DNA from: Duganella lactea
Lineage (GTDB): Bacteria; Pseudomonadota; Gammaproteobacteria; Burkholderiales; Burkholderiaceae_D
Assembly: GCF_009857505.1 (NCBI RefSeq)
Contig: NZ_WWCP01000008.1
Location: 99,130 to 163,129, forward strand
Direction: 5' to 3'
Length of the DNA: 64,000 bases
This document shows, one piece after another, positions 28,069-37,304 of the stretch. Position 1 is the first letter of the stretch. Each line of letters begins with the position of its first letter. The notes under the pieces are model-generated. The model saw nothing but the letters and a program-made list of their open reading frames with translations. It was not told the origin of the DNA and made no database searches. Made by a program: the position numbers and the translations under genes.

Positions 28069-29597
28069 CAGGCGGTCACGACAGGCACGTTCAGTTGCTC
28101 GATGCGCGTCTTCCATTCTGCCGGACCGGTGTTGTGCACCGAGGTGCCCTGCGAATCGACCGCCACCGTCACCGGCATATCGACCACGTTGAACTCGTAG
28201 ATCGCTTCCATGCCCATGTCGGCAAAGCCCAGCACTTTCGATTCCTTGATGGCTTTCGACACCAAGTAGGCCGAGCCGCCCACCGCCATCAGGTAAGCCG
28301 ACTGGTGCTTCTTGATCGACTCGATCGCCGCCGGGCCGCGCTCGGCCTTGCCGATCATCGCGATCAGACCGGTTTTCTCCAGCATCATGTCGGTGAACTT
28401 GTCCATGCGGGTGGCGGTGGTGGGACCGGCCGGGCCGACCACTTCATCGCGCACCGGATCGACCGGGCCGACGTAGTAGATGACGCGGTTCTTGAAGTCC
28501 ACCGGCAGCTCTTCGCCGCGCGCCAGCATGTCCTGAATGCGCTTGTGCGCGGCGTCGCGGCCGGTCAGCATCTTGCCGTTCAACAGCAGCGTCTGGCCAG
28601 GCTTCCACGAGGCGACTTCCTCCTTGGTCAGCGTGTCCAGGTTGACGCGTTGCGACTTCTCGGTGTCCGGCGCCCACGACACGTCCGGCCAGGTCGACAG
28701 CGGTGGCGGCGTCATGTAGGCCGGGCCCGAGCCGTCCAGCACGAAGTGGCCGTGGCGGGTGGCGGCGCAGTTCGGGATCATGGCGACCGGCTTCGAGGCG
28801 GCATGGGTCGGGTGCATCATGATCTTGACGTCCAGCACCGTGGTCAGGCCGCCCAGGCCCTGCGCGCCGATGCCCAGCGCATTGATCTTGTCGCACAGTT
28901 CGATACGCAGTTCTTCCAGCTTGTTCTGCGGACCGCGCTGTTTGAGCTCGTACATGTCGATGTCTTCCATCAGCACTTCCTTGGCCATCAGCATGGCCTT
29001 CTCGGCGGTGCCGCCGATGCCGATGCCCAGCATGCCCGGCGGGCACCAGCCGGCGCCCATGGTCGGCACGGTTTTCAGCACCCAGTCGATCAGCGAATCG
29101 GACGGATTCATCATGATCATCTTCGACTTGTTTTCCGAGCCGCCGCCCTTGGCCGCCACTTTGACGTCGACCGTGTTGCCCTCGACCAGCTCCATGTGGA
29201 CCACGGCCGGCGTGTTGTCCTTGGTGTTCTTGCGGTCGAAATGCGGGTCGGCGACGATCGAGGCGCGCAGCTTGTTGTCATCGTAGTTGTAGGCGCGGCG
29301 CACGCCCTCGTTGACGGCGTCGGTGACGGTGCCGGTGAAGCCCTCGAAGCGCACGCCCATGCCGATCTTCAGGAAGACGTTGACGATGCCGGTGTCCTGG
29401 CAGATCGGACGCTTGCCCTCGGCGCACATGCGCGAGTTGGTCAGGATCTGCGCGATGGCGTCTTTCGCCGCCGGGCTTTGCTCGTGCTCGTAGGCGCGGG
29501 CCAGGTGCTCGATATAGTCAGCCGGGTGGTAGTAGCTGATGTACTGCAGTGCGGCGGCAACGGATTCAATCAGGTCTTCTTGCTTTATGATGGTCAT
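28068..29597 (-). CDS. fum: Class I (iron-sulphur) fumarate hydratase
   Basis: Single-chain [4Fe-4S] fumarase of the TCA cycle, interconverting fumarate and malate. ATG 29597 follows GAGAAC and gives 509 residues; longer frames run through the upstream membrane-protein gene. Cluster cysteines are visible in NSRMCAEGKRPICQDTG, GWCPPGMLGIGIGG and IPNCAATRHGHF. The C-terminal beta part carries GKMLTGRDAAHKRI, VGPAGPTTATRMDKFTDMML and GFADMGMEAIYEF. The fused alpha+beta layout corresponds to E. coli FumA/FumB rather than the class II FumC. It overlaps murI by one base and follows the UPF0114 gene by 23 bases. Confidence 0.95.
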   Translation of the reverse strand: MTIIKQEDLIESVAAALQYISYYHPADYIEHLARAYEHEQSPAAKDAIAQILTNSRMCAEGKRPICQDTGIVNVFLKIGMGVRFEGFTGTVTDAVNEGVRRAYNYDDNKLRASIVADPHFDRKNTKDNTPAVVHMELVEGNTVDVKVAAKGGGSENKSKMIMMNPSDSLIDWVLKTVPTMGAGWCPPGMLGIGIGGTAEKAMLMAKEVLMEDIDMYELKQRGPQNKLEELRIELCDKINALGIGAQGLGGLTTVLDVKIMMHPTHAASKPVAMIPNCAATRHGHFVLDGSGPAYMTPPPLSTWPDVSWAPDTEKSQRVNLDTLTKEEVASWKPGQTLLLNGKMLTGRDAAHKRIQDMLARGEELPVDFKNRVIYYVGPVDPVRDEVVGPAGPTTATRMDKFTDMMLEKTGLIAMIGKAERGPAAIESIKKHQSAYLMAVGGSAYLVSKAIKESKVLGFADMGMEAIYEFNVVDMPVTVAVDSQGTSVHNTGPAEWKTRIEQLNVPVVTA

Positions 29598-29620
29598 GAT
29601 GTTCTCGCGTGAGGGGGGGC

Positions 29621-30217
29621 TTAATGGTGTTTCGAATCGTGGTGCGTGATGGTCGTCAGGCGGTCGGTATAGGCGATGGCCATGGCCGACAGCAGGAACA
29701 CCACGTGAATGGCGGTCTGCGCGATGATGACTTCCGACGGGTACGAGGCGGCGTTGATGAAGGTCTTCAGCAGATGGATCGACGAAATGCCGATGATCGC
29801 CATCGCCAGCTTGGTCTTGAGCACCGAGGCGTTGACGTGCGACAGCCACTCCGGTTGGTCCGGATGGGTGTCGAGGTTCATGCGCGAGACGAAGGTTTCA
29901 TAGCCGCCGATGATGACCATCACCAGCAGGTTGGAAATCATCACCACGTCGATCAGGCCGAGCACCACCAGCATGATGGTGGTTTCGTTGAGTTTCTCCG
30001 GCAACGGCGAGTTTGGCACGGCGACGGCCTGGATGATGTGCTGCAGCGCGGCGTCGTTGCCGAAGGCGGCGCCGATCAGGTCTTTCAGCTCGACCCAGAA
30101 ATGGAATACATACACGCATTGCGCCAGAATCAAGCCGAGATACAGCGGCAACTGCAGCCAGCGGGTCATAAAGATAAAAGCGGGCAAAGGGCGCAGCTTA
30201 GGTTTAGGCTCGGTCAT
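29621..30217 (-). CDS. UPF0114 (YqhA-like) inner-membrane protein
   Basis: 198 residues from ATG 30217; a TTG at 30226 with GGAG closer in front is a real alternative. Several membrane helices: RWLQLPLYLGLILAQCVYVF, ETTIMLVVLGLIDVVMISNL followed by VMVIIGGYETFVSRM, LAMAIIGISSIHLLKTFI and TAIHVVFLLSAMAIAYTDRL. The GGYETFVSR motif and overall layout identify the YqhA/UPF0114 family, whose function is not established. First gene of the UPF0114-fumarase-murI unit. Confidence 0.88.
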   Translation of the reverse strand: MTEPKPKLRPLPAFIFMTRWLQLPLYLGLILAQCVYVFHFWVELKDLIGAAFGNDAALQHIIQAVAVPNSPLPEKLNETTIMLVVLGLIDVVMISNLLVMVIIGGYETFVSRMNLDTHPDQPEWLSHVNASVLKTKLAMAIIGISSIHLLKTFINAASYPSEVIIAQTAIHVVFLLSAMAIAYTDRLTTITHHDSKHH

Positions 30218-30422
30218 TATCGGCAAAACTCCAGGAAATAAGGCAGACTAGAAAACTGCCGACATTTTACACGCGCCGCCGGGCGACCGCATCGGTGGGC
30301 TGCATTGAAATATTGGTAAAATCAATTGGCAGGCCATCCTCCGCCGGGATAGGCCGGCTGTAAGGGCGCAGTAAGCGATCAGGTTTATGTTGATGGCAAA
30401 CGATTACTACATTGGAGACAAC

Positions 30423-32408
30423 ATGAGCGGCACAACTACCCAAGGACCACAGGAAACCCGTATCTTCGCGCCATCGGCGGCGTTCGCGGCACAGGCGGCG
30501 GTGGCCGGTATGGACGCCTACAACGCGCTGTGCGCCGAAGCGGCAGCCGACTACGAAGGCTTCTGGGCGCGCCTGGCCAAGGAACACCTGGACTGGCAAA
30601 CGCCCTTCACCCGCACCCTCAACGAAGACAACGCCCCGTTCTACCAATGGTTCGAGGACGGCAAGCTGAACGTCTCGTACAACTGCCTCGACCGCAACCT
30701 ACAGAACGGCAACGCCGACAAGACCGCCATCATCTTTGAAGCGGACGACGGCACGGCCACCCATGTCAGCTACCGGCAACTGCACGAAAAAGTCTGCAAA
30801 TTCGCCAACGGCCTGAAAGCGCGCGGCATCAAGAAGGGCGACCGCGTCATCATCTACATGTCGATGTCGGTGGAAGGCGTGGCCGCGATGCAGGCCTGCG
30901 CGCGCATCGGCGCCACCCACTCGGTGGTGTTTGGCGGCTTCTCGGCCAAATCGCTGCAAGAGCGCATCATCGACGCCGGCGCCGTGGCCGTGATCACCGC
31001 CGACGAACAACTACGCGGCGGCAAACGCCTGCCGCTGAAAGCCATTGTCGACGAAGCGCTGGGCCTGGGCGGCTGCGACTCGGTCAAGGACGTCATCGTC
31101 TACCGGCGCACCGGCGGCGACATCGCCTTCAAGGCCGGCCGCGACCTGTGGCTGCACGAGCTGGTCGACGGCCAGTCGGCCGACTGCGAGCCGGAGTGGG
31201 TGGAAGCGGAACACCCGCTGTTCATCCTCTACACCAGCGGCTCGACCGGCACGCCGAAAGGCGTGCAGCACGCCAGCGGCGGCTACCTGCTGTGGGCGGC
31301 GCTGACGATGAAATGGTCGTTCGACATCAAGCCGAGTGACGTCTACTGGTGCACCGCCGACATCGGCTGGGTGACCGGTCACAGCTACATCGCCTACGGC
31401 CCGACCGCGGTGGGCGCGACGCAAGTGGTGTTTGAAGGCATCCCGACCTACCCGCACGCCGGGCGCTTCTGGGAAACCGTCGCCAAGCACAAGGTCAGCA
31501 TCTTCTACACCGCGCCGACGGCGATTCGTTCGCTGATCAAGGCCTCCGATGTGGACCCGAAAGTCCACCCGAAGAACTTCGACCTGTCGTCGCTGCGCCT
31601 GTTGGGCAGCGTGGGCGAGCCGATCAATCCGGAAGCGTGGATGTGGTACTACACGCAAGTGGGCGGCGAAAAATGCCCGATCGTCGACACCTTCTGGCAG
31701 ACCGAAACCGGCGGCCACATGATCACGCCGCTGCCGGGCGCGACGCCGATGGTACCGGGTTCATGCACCTTGCCGCTGCCGGGCATCATGACCGCGATTG
31801 TGGACGAGTCGGGGCAGGACGTGCCGAACGGGCAGGGCGGCATCCTGGTGGTCAAGCGGCCATGGCCATCGATGATCCGCACCATCTGGAACAACCCGGA
31901 GCGCTTCAAGACGTCCTACTTCCCCGAAGAGCTGGGCGGCAAGATGTATCTGGCCGGCGACGGCGCGATCCGCAACAAGGACACGGGTTATTTCACCATC
32001 ACCGGCCGGATCGACGACGTGCTGAACGTATCGGGTCACCGCATGGGCACGATGGAAATCGAATCGGCGCTGGTGGCAAATCCGCTGGTGGCGGAGGCGG
32101 CGGTGGTAGGCAAGCCGGACGACACGACGGGCGAATCGATCTGCGCGTTCGTCGTGCTCAAGCAAGCGCGGCCGACTGGCGACGAGGCCAAGAAGCTGGC
32201 GCTGGAGTTAAGGAACTGGGTGGCAAAGGAGATCGGACCGATCGCCAAGCCGAAAGAGATCCGTTTCGGTGACAATTTGCCGAAGACGCGTTCGGGCAAG
32301 ATCATGCGTCGTCTGCTGCGCGTGCTGGCCAAAGGCGAAAGCATTACGCAGGACGTATCGACGCTGGAGAATCCGGCGATTCTGGAGCAGTTGAAAGAGA
32401 CGTCGTAA
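30423..32408 (+). CDS. acs: Acetyl-CoA synthetase (acetate-CoA ligase)
   Basis: Activates acetate to acetyl-CoA through acetyl-AMP. ATG 30423, with GGAG 8 bases upstream, gives 661 residues, close to the family norm of ~650. Markers: P-loop-like [73 protein letters not shown], the hinge region [20 protein letters not shown], and [14 protein letters not shown], whose lysine is acetylated in homologues to switch the enzyme off. It diverges from the UPF0114-fumarase-murI unit. A palindromic repeat and the tRNA-Ser promoter follow it. Confidence 0.97.
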   Translation: MSGTTTQGPQETRIFAPSAAFAAQAAVAGMDAYNALCAEAAADYEGFWARLAKEHLDWQTPFTRTLNEDNAPFYQWFEDGKLNVSYNCLDRNLQNGNADKTAIIFEADDGTATHVSYRQLHEKVCKFANGLKARGIKKGDRVIIYMSMSVEGVAAMQACARIGATHSVVFGGFSAKSLQERIIDAGAVAVITADEQLRGGKRLPLKAIVDEALGLGGCDSVKDVIVYRRTGGDIAFKAGRDLWLHELVDGQSADCEPEWVEAEHPLFILYTSGSTGTPKGVQHASGGYLLWAALTMKWSFDIKPSDVYWCTADIGWVTGHSYIAYGPTAVGATQVVFEGIPTYPHAGRFWETVAKHKVSIFYTAPTAIRSLIKASDVDPKVHPKNFDLSSLRLLGSVGEPINPEAWMWYYTQVGGEKCPIVDTFWQTETGGHMITPLPGATPMVPGSCTLPLPGIMTAIVDESGQDVPNGQGGILVVKRPWPSMIRTIWNNPERFKTSYFPEELGGKMYLAGDGAIRNKDTGYFTITGRIDDVLNVSGHRMGTMEIESALVANPLVAEAAVVGKPDDTTGESICAFVVLKQARPTGDEAKKLALELRNWVAKEIGPIAKPKEIRFGDNLPKTRSGKIMRRLLRVLAKGESITQDVSTLENPAILEQLKETS

Positions 32409-32441
32409 CCCGCGCGTCGGGCAGCGTCTTAACCGCCCGTC

Positions 32442-32461
32442 ATTCCGGCGCAAGCCGGAAT
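32442..32461. repeat. Dispersed palindromic repeat, copy 3 (variant)
   Basis: ATTCCGGC-GCAA-GCCGGAAT with GTC before and CC after, 33 bases past the acs stop. Paired C-to-G changes in both arms relative to the other copies keep the stem intact, evidence that pairing is conserved. Confidence 0.75.
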
Positions 32462-32495
32462 CCGTGCAGAGGTGATGATGGACGGGCAAATAATG

Positions 32496-32524
32496 TTGGT
32501 GCAGTCCGGAATCTTTGCTATAAT
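32496..32524 (+). promoter_or_regulatory. Promoter of tRNA-Ser
   Basis: TTGGTG (32496-32501), a 17-base spacer and TATAAT (32519-32524) preceded by an extended TG, 30 bases before the tRNA. Confidence 0.8.
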
Positions 32525-32553
32525 TCGGCGCTTCCCGAGGTTTGGGAACATCA

Positions 32554-32643
32554 GGAGAGGTGGATGAGTGGTTGAAGTCGCACGCCTGGAAAGCGTGTAT
32601 AGGGTCAAACCTATCGGGGGTTCGAATCCCCCTCTCTCCGCCA
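32554..32643 (+). tRNA. tRNA-Ser (anticodon GGA)
   Basis: 90 bases with the long variable arm of class II tRNAs. The anticodon stem-loop is CGCCTGGAAAGCG (anticodon GGA), the T arm GGGGGTTCGAATCCCCC, and CCA is encoded at 32641-32643. The last 23 bases (32621-32643) are the beginning of a perfect palindrome. Confidence 0.96.
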
Positions 32644-32720
32644 GGAACACAAATGCAAACAGGCCACCCTCGGGTGGCCTGTTTGCATTTGTGTTCCTGG
32701 CGGAGAGAGGGGGATTCGAA
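32621..32720. repeat. Perfect 49-bp inverted repeat spanning the tRNA-Ser 3' end
   Basis: Arms 32621-32669 and 32672-32720 are exact reverse complements with a 2-base centre. The left arm holds the T loop, acceptor strand and CCA of tRNA-Ser plus 26 bases of trailer. The right arm therefore contains an inverted copy of the tRNA 3' end (32698-32720). The inner GC-rich part (AGGCCACCC/GGGTGGCCT, then GTTTGCATTTG) looks like a tRNA terminator. Confidence 0.95.
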
Positions 32721-33173
32721 GGCATCGCCCCTGCCGGGGCGAGCCGCTCCGAATCGTCCAACTGCCACCGCAGTGCGGTGGCGCGCCGGAGGCGCAGCGC
32801 GCAGCGCCCGCAAACATTCCCAAAAGCACCATTTCTCCCCACCATCGTGTCAGTTTTTAATGCGCGCAAACACTTAACTGTCCGCCCGCTGCGCCGGGCA
32901 GCAATGATGCCGAACTTGGCTGGCCAAAACCTTAAGGATCAAGGCCTGTATATAACGGGGCAGTAACGGGGCGGGTGACACCATGCCACTGCATGGCCAA
33001 ATGTTCCCAATCAGAAACTGTCATGTGGAAATGTTGCAATGTAAAAACAGATCGACAAGATGGCGTTGCAGGTTTTATCACCAATAGTATAATTTCCTCG
33101 ATGCATTTTAATTTTCATATGGTCAATAAAAATCATCATTAATTTTGTTGTCCTACTCAAATCAGGGAAAATC
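32644..33173. other. Intergenic region after tRNA-Ser
   Basis: About 530 bases without a supported gene. Apart from the palindrome it holds a GC-rich part with small dyads (GCCCCTGCCGGGGC; CCACCGCA-G-TGCGGTGG) up to about 32830, and an AT-rich part from about 32990 with the promoter of the next MCP. Frames in it are short and partly encoded by the palindrome. Confidence 0.5.
33066..33093 (+). promoter_or_regulatory. Promoter of the second MCP
   Basis: TTGCAG (33066-33071), a 16-base spacer and TATAAT (33088-33093), 80 bases before the ATG, in an AT-rich stretch. Confidence 0.6.
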
Positions 33174-34901
33174 ATGTCGTTTCATACACTAAAGGTCGGA
33201 ACCCGGTTGGCGCTCGGTTTCGGCATCGCGCTGACCATCTCGGTCGTGATCGCGGCTATGGGCATCACCAAGCTGTCCTCGCTGAACGACTCGCTGATTG
33301 CGACGGTCGATTTCAACGGCCAGGAGTCGAACCAGATTTCGAAGGCGATCGGCGAAGCCCAGAAGTCGTCATCCGCCATGCGTAACCTGATCGTGCTGAG
33401 CGACATGCCCCGGATGACGGTACAGAAAGACATCTTCGACAAGAGCGTGGTGGCCTACGACAAGGCGATTGCCGACCTTGAAGTGCTGTTTAACAAGGAT
33501 ACGGACACCAGCAAGGAGGAACGCGACCACCTGGTCCGGATCGCACAACTGAAGGTGGTGGCGTTGCCGCTGGTGAAAAAAGCAGCCGCGCTGGGGTTTG
33601 CCAATGACCCCCAAGGCCCCGATGTGCTCATGGAAGAGACTGGACCCGCACTCGATAAATGGATTAACGCGCTGATCGAATTCCGCGATTACGAAATCAA
33701 AATCAGCGACGATACCGCGCGGGAAGCGCACGAAAGCTATGAGCGCAGCAGGGCGTTGATTATCGCCGTCTCGCTGGCGGGGGTGCTGGCGTCCATCGTC
33801 GCCGGCTTCTTGATTACCCGCAGCATCCTCGGTCAGCTGGGCGGCGAGCCCGTTTATGCCATGACCGTGGCGCAAAATATCGCCAATGGCGACCTGGAGG
33901 CGGACGTCGTGCTGCGCCCCGGCGACCGCGGCAGCCTGATTTTCTCGATGAAACAGATGCGCGACCAGCTTGCCGAAATCGTCGGGCGCGTCCGGGGAGG
34001 GACCGATACCATCGCCACGGCTTCCTCGCAAATCGCGGCGGGCAACCTCGATCTGTCCGCGCGGACCGAGGAGCAGGCCAGTTCCCTCGAACAGACGGCT
34101 TCCTCGATGGAAGAGCTGACCAGCACGGTCAAGCAGAACGCCGACAATGCGCGCCAGGCCAACCAGCTGGCCGTGTCGGCGTCGGAAGTGGCGGTCAAGG
34201 GCGGCGCGGTGGTGAACGAGGTGGTCGATACGATGGCATCGATCAACCAGTCGTCCCAGAAAATCGTCGACATCATCGGCGTCATCGATGGTATTGCCTT
34301 CCAGACCAATATCCTGGCGCTCAACGCCGCCGTGGAAGCGGCGCGTGCCGGCGAGCAAGGGCGGGGCTTTGCCGTGGTGGCCACCGAAGTGCGCAACCTG
34401 GCGCAACGCTCGGCGGCGGCGGCCAAGGAAATCAAGGTGCTCATCGAAGACTCCGTGAGTCAGGTGGCCGCAGGTAGCAAGCTGGTCGATAACGCCGGCG
34501 TGACCATGGCCGACATCGTGCAGTCGATCACCCGCGTGACCGACATCATGAGCGAGATCTCCTCGGCCAGCGCGGAACAAACCATGGGCATCGAGCAAGT
34601 CAATTCGGCCATCGCGCAAATGGACGAGGTGACGCAGCAGAACGCGGCGCTGGTCGAACAGGCGGCGGCTGCCGCCAATTCGATGCAGGAGCAGGCTGCC
34701 ATGCTGTCCGAGGTCGTCAGCGTGTTCAAGGTGGGGCAGCAGGCGGCGGCCAGCCGGCCAGCACCGCGTCCCGCCGCCCGCCCGACCGTGACGCAGCCGG
34801 CCGCACGGCGTATCGCCAGCAGCGCCAAGGCTAAACCTGTGGCTGCCACCCCGGTGAAACAGGTGGCGCAGGCGGAAGCGGAGGAGTGGGAGCAGTTTTA
34901 A
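33174..34901 (+). CDS. Methyl-accepting chemotaxis protein (MCP 2)
   Basis: 575-residue chemoreceptor with the same plan as MCP 1: TM1 ~residues 9-29, a ~160-residue helical periplasmic region, TM2 ~197-217 ([20 protein letters not shown]), HAMP, and the methylated signalling hairpin with [20 protein letters not shown] and [20 protein letters not shown]. The periplasmic domain differs strongly from MCP 1 ([20 protein letters not shown]), so the ligand should differ. A basic Ala/Pro linker ends in EEWEQF. AGGGAAA precedes the ATG. Monocistronic, with its own promoter. Confidence 0.95.
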   Translation: MSFHTLKVGTRLALGFGIALTISVVIAAMGITKLSSLNDSLIATVDFNGQESNQISKAIGEAQKSSSAMRNLIVLSDMPRMTVQKDIFDKSVVAYDKAIADLEVLFNKDTDTSKEERDHLVRIAQLKVVALPLVKKAAALGFANDPQGPDVLMEETGPALDKWINALIEFRDYEIKISDDTAREAHESYERSRALIIAVSLAGVLASIVAGFLITRSILGQLGGEPVYAMTVAQNIANGDLEADVVLRPGDRGSLIFSMKQMRDQLAEIVGRVRGGTDTIATASSQIAAGNLDLSARTEEQASSLEQTASSMEELTSTVKQNADNARQANQLAVSASEVAVKGGAVVNEVVDTMASINQSSQKIVDIIGVIDGIAFQTNILALNAAVEAARAGEQGRGFAVVATEVRNLAQRSAAAAKEIKVLIEDSVSQVAAGSKLVDNAGVTMADIVQSITRVTDIMSEISSASAEQTMGIEQVNSAIAQMDEVTQQNAALVEQAAAAANSMQEQAAMLSEVVSVFKVGQQAAASRPAPRPAARPTVTQPAARRIASSAKAKPVAATPVKQVAQAEAEEWEQF

Positions 34902-35044
34902 CGCCAGCAATGACAGATCAGCGCGGCCGGAATTTTGCCGCTACTGATGGGGAGGCATGAGGGCGGGCCTGGGCAGTGATTTTCGGCGATTCGGGGCGGA
35001 TCAAGTCCGAGTCGATGCGCTGATTAATTTGCTCTGCAAGCGTT

Positions 35045-35073
35045 CTATGGATTCCCGCCTTCGCGGGAATGAC
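35045..35073. repeat. Dispersed palindromic repeat, copy 4
   Basis: CTATGG, core ATTCCCGC-CTTC-GCGGGAAT (35051-35070), GAC: the full element in inverse orientation to copy 2. It lies in the 263-base gap between MCP 2 and udk, which otherwise holds nothing recognisable. Confidence 0.8.
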
Positions 35074-35164
35074 GATGTGAGGTTCGGGCTGGTCGCTTCG
35101 AGTCGTCTGACTGCCGCCGCGAGGGCTGGGTAGTGATGCCCATGCCCAGTCCTCACGGCTAAAG

Positions 35165-35806
35165 TCAGGACCGCTTCACCTGGCCGATCACGCTCGCCAC
35201 CTTGGTGGTAATCATATCGACCGCCGGGCCGTTGGCGCCGTGCGGAATGATGACGTCGGCGTTGCGCTTGGTCGGTTCGATGAATTGCTTATGCATCGGG
35301 CGCACGGTTTCCAGATACTGGCTGACGACGCTTTCGACCGAGCGGCCGCGTTCGGTGATGTCGCGTTGCATGCGGCGGATGAAGCGGATGTCGGAAGCGG
35401 TATCGACAAAAATCTTCAGCGACATCATGTCGCGCAAATCCTCGTCATACAAGGCAAACAGGCCCTCGATCACGATCACCGGGGCGGGCTTGACCGGAAT
35501 AGTGCGGTTGGAGCGGTTGTGGACCGTGAAGTCGTACTCGGGCATCTCGATCGCCTCGCCATTGCGCAAGGCCTGCACGTGCTGCACCAGCAGCGGCCAT
35601 TCGAATGCCTGCGGGTGGTCGTAATTCTGCTGGGCGCGTACTTCCGGGCTGAGGTGGGTTTGGTCGCAGTAGTAGTCGTCCTGCATGACGACAGAGACCA
35701 TGTCCGCGCCAAACGCGGCCAGTACTTGTTGGGATACGGTGGACTTGCCACTGCCGCTACCGCCTGCGACACCAATGATAAACGGTTGAGAGGAAATCTT
35801 GTTCAT
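35165..35806 (-). CDS. udk: Uridine kinase
   Basis: Phosphorylates uridine and cytidine in pyrimidine salvage. 213 residues, as usual for Udk. P-loop FIIGVAGGSGSGKSTVSQQV, then VVMQDDYYCDQ, NYDHPQAFEWPLLVQHVQAL with the conserved Tyr-Asp-His-Pro, EMPEYDFTVHNR, PVIVIEGLFALYDEDLRDMM, and RRMQRDITERGRS, the arginine-rich lid. The start codon has a weak ribosome site. It stands alone, divergent from the YcaC-like gene. Confidence 0.96.
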   Translation of the reverse strand: MNKISSQPFIIGVAGGSGSGKSTVSQQVLAAFGADMVSVVMQDDYYCDQTHLSPEVRAQQNYDHPQAFEWPLLVQHVQALRNGEAIEMPEYDFTVHNRSNRTIPVKPAPVIVIEGLFALYDEDLRDMMSLKIFVDTASDIRFIRRMQRDITERGRSVESVVSQYLETVRPMHKQFIEPTKRNADVIIPHGANGPAVDMITTKVASVIGQVKRS

Positions 35807-36010
35807 GCCGAATGATACCGGAACCGCGCCCTAACCGACAGATAGCGGGGGCGTTCTCAGCGCCAAACCGGATATTCGAAAATTTCGATAATAAGCCATA
35901 AATTTTTCCGCTTTTTGTTTCGCCACGCCCCAAGCATAATGACTCCATCAGCGCGAAACACTGCGCTAAACACAAAATCGAAATTTTTGAATATCTTAGG
36001 AGAACATAGT

Positions 36011-36664
36011 ATGCCAACCGCAATCGCTAAACCAGGTCAAACGCTGCTGAACCCAAGCAACCACACCCTGATCATGATCGATCACCAGTCGCAGATGGCG
36101 TTTGCCACCAAGTCCATCGACCCGGTCCAGCTGCGTAACAACGTCGCGCTGGTATCGAAGGCGGCGAAAGAATTCAAGGTGCCGACCATCCTGACCACGG
36201 TGGCGGAAAAATCGTTCTCCGGTCCGATCTTCAACGAGATCAAGGAAGTGTTCCCGAACGAAACGGCGATCGACCGCACCACCATGAACACCTGGGAAGA
36301 CCCGCGTATCGCCGAGCGCGTCAACGCCATCGGCAAGGACAAGATCGTGCTGGCCGGCCTGTGGACCTCGGTATGCATCGTCGGCCCGGCGCTGTCGGCC
36401 CTGGACCAGGGGTTTGAAGTCTACGTCATCACCGATGCCAGCGGCGATGTCTCGGATGAGGCGCATGAGCGCGCCGTTGAACGCATGGTGCAGGCTGGCG
36501 CTCGTCCAATGACCTCGCTGCAATATCTGCTGGAACTGCAGCGCGACTGGGCGCGTGGCGAGACGTATGATGAAACCGTCGCGACCGCGATTGTCAACGG
36601 CGGCGGCTATGGGCTGGGCTTGATCTACGCGAAGTCGATGTTTAATGCTTCGGAAGGTCATTAA
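36011..36664 (+). CDS. YcaC-like isochorismatase-family hydrolase
   Basis: 217-residue cysteine hydrolase. The start at 36011 has AGGAGA 7 bases upstream. Features of the isochorismatase-like fold: LIMIDHQSQMAF with the catalytic aspartate, VPTILTTVAEKSFSGPIFNE, WEDPRIAERVNAIGKDKIVL and LAGLWTSVCIVGPALSALDQ with the nucleophilic cysteine, as in E. coli YcaC. The substrate of YcaC proteins is not settled; amidase activity is plausible. The C-terminal part (QRDWARGETYDE...GGYGLGLIYAKSMF) is also typical. Single gene. Confidence 0.9.
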   Translation: MPTAIAKPGQTLLNPSNHTLIMIDHQSQMAFATKSIDPVQLRNNVALVSKAAKEFKVPTILTTVAEKSFSGPIFNEIKEVFPNETAIDRTTMNTWEDPRIAERVNAIGKDKIVLAGLWTSVCIVGPALSALDQGFEVYVITDASGDVSDEAHERAVERMVQAGARPMTSLQYLLELQRDWARGETYDETVATAIVNGGGYGLGLIYAKSMFNASEGH

Positions 36665-36708
36665 GGCGACCAAGGGCCGGGCCGTTGAACTCGGCCCGGC
36701 TGGGGAGT

Positions 36709-37131
36709 TCAGGATTCTTCGTCGGAGTGGCGGCTGTGCAGGCTGCGCAGGATGTCGCGCCAGCTGAGGATGCCCACCAGGCGGTCGTCGTCGCTGAGGA
36801 TGGGGATGCAGGAGATCGGGTGTTCGGTGAACATGGCGATCGCCGCATCCACCGTCGCGTCCTCGCGCAGGTACTTTGGCTTGCGCGACATGATCTGGTG
36901 CACCCGCTTGTTCAGCGTGGCCGTGTCCTTGTAGGTTTCGGTGCTGGTGCCGATGTTCGGACTGAGTGCCTTGAACAGGTCGCGGTCCGACACCACGCCC
37001 AGCAATTCACCTTGCTCCATCGCCAGCAGGTGATGGAACTTGCTGTGATCAAAGATTTCCTTGACCAGCGCCAGCGTGTCGTCGAGCCCGACCGTCACCA
37101 CGTTGCGGCTCATAATGTGTTTAACCAGCAT
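36709..37131 (-). CDS. Two-CBS-domain protein
   Basis: 140 residues made only of a CBS pair: MLVKHIMSRNVVTVGLDDTL with FHHLLAMEQGELLGVVSDRDLF, then VHQIMSRKPKYLREDATVDA with ISCIPILSDDDRLVGILSWRDI. CBS pairs bind adenine nucleotides and usually regulate a partner. The final residues (HSRHSDEES) are polar. No partner domain is fused and none is obvious in the neighbours. It diverges from the MFS transporter gene. Confidence 0.9.
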   Translation of the reverse strand: MLVKHIMSRNVVTVGLDDTLALVKEIFDHSKFHHLLAMEQGELLGVVSDRDLFKALSPNIGTSTETYKDTATLNKRVHQIMSRKPKYLREDATVDAAIAMFTEHPISCIPILSDDDRLVGILSWRDILRSLHSRHSDEES

Positions 37132-37238
37132 AGTGTTTTGTGTGTGGTCTCCGAAGACTGCATCCTAGACGGATTCCGTCGACAATACCAGCCTGCGCGG
37201 CGGCAGCCGATGCTGCAGCGCGCAACGGAAACTGAAGG

Positions 37239-37302
37239 TTTGCGCAATCATTTTGCCCGGATAATGTGTTATGGTGGCAGCCATTAAAAAATGTTTGCGC
37301 AA
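37239..37302. promoter_or_regulatory. Paired TTTGCGCAA operator-like sites upstream of the MFS-GH43 unit
   Basis: TTTGCGCAA occurs at 37239-37247 and 37294-37302, each in the context GTTTGCGCAAYC and each containing the perfect palindrome TTGCGCAA. The 55-base spacing is about five helical turns. A GATAAT at 37260-37265 lies between them, and the second copy ends 2 bases before the MFS start codon. This suggests two sites for one dimeric regulator controlling the operon. The regulator is unknown; XylR is in the same locus. Confidence 0.5.
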
Positions 37303-37304
37303 CC

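Noticed and set aside
32698..32720. A second tRNA-Ser on the minus strand
   Set aside because: Only the 3' 23 bases are present; no anticodon arm or D arm follows, so it is just the palindrome arm.
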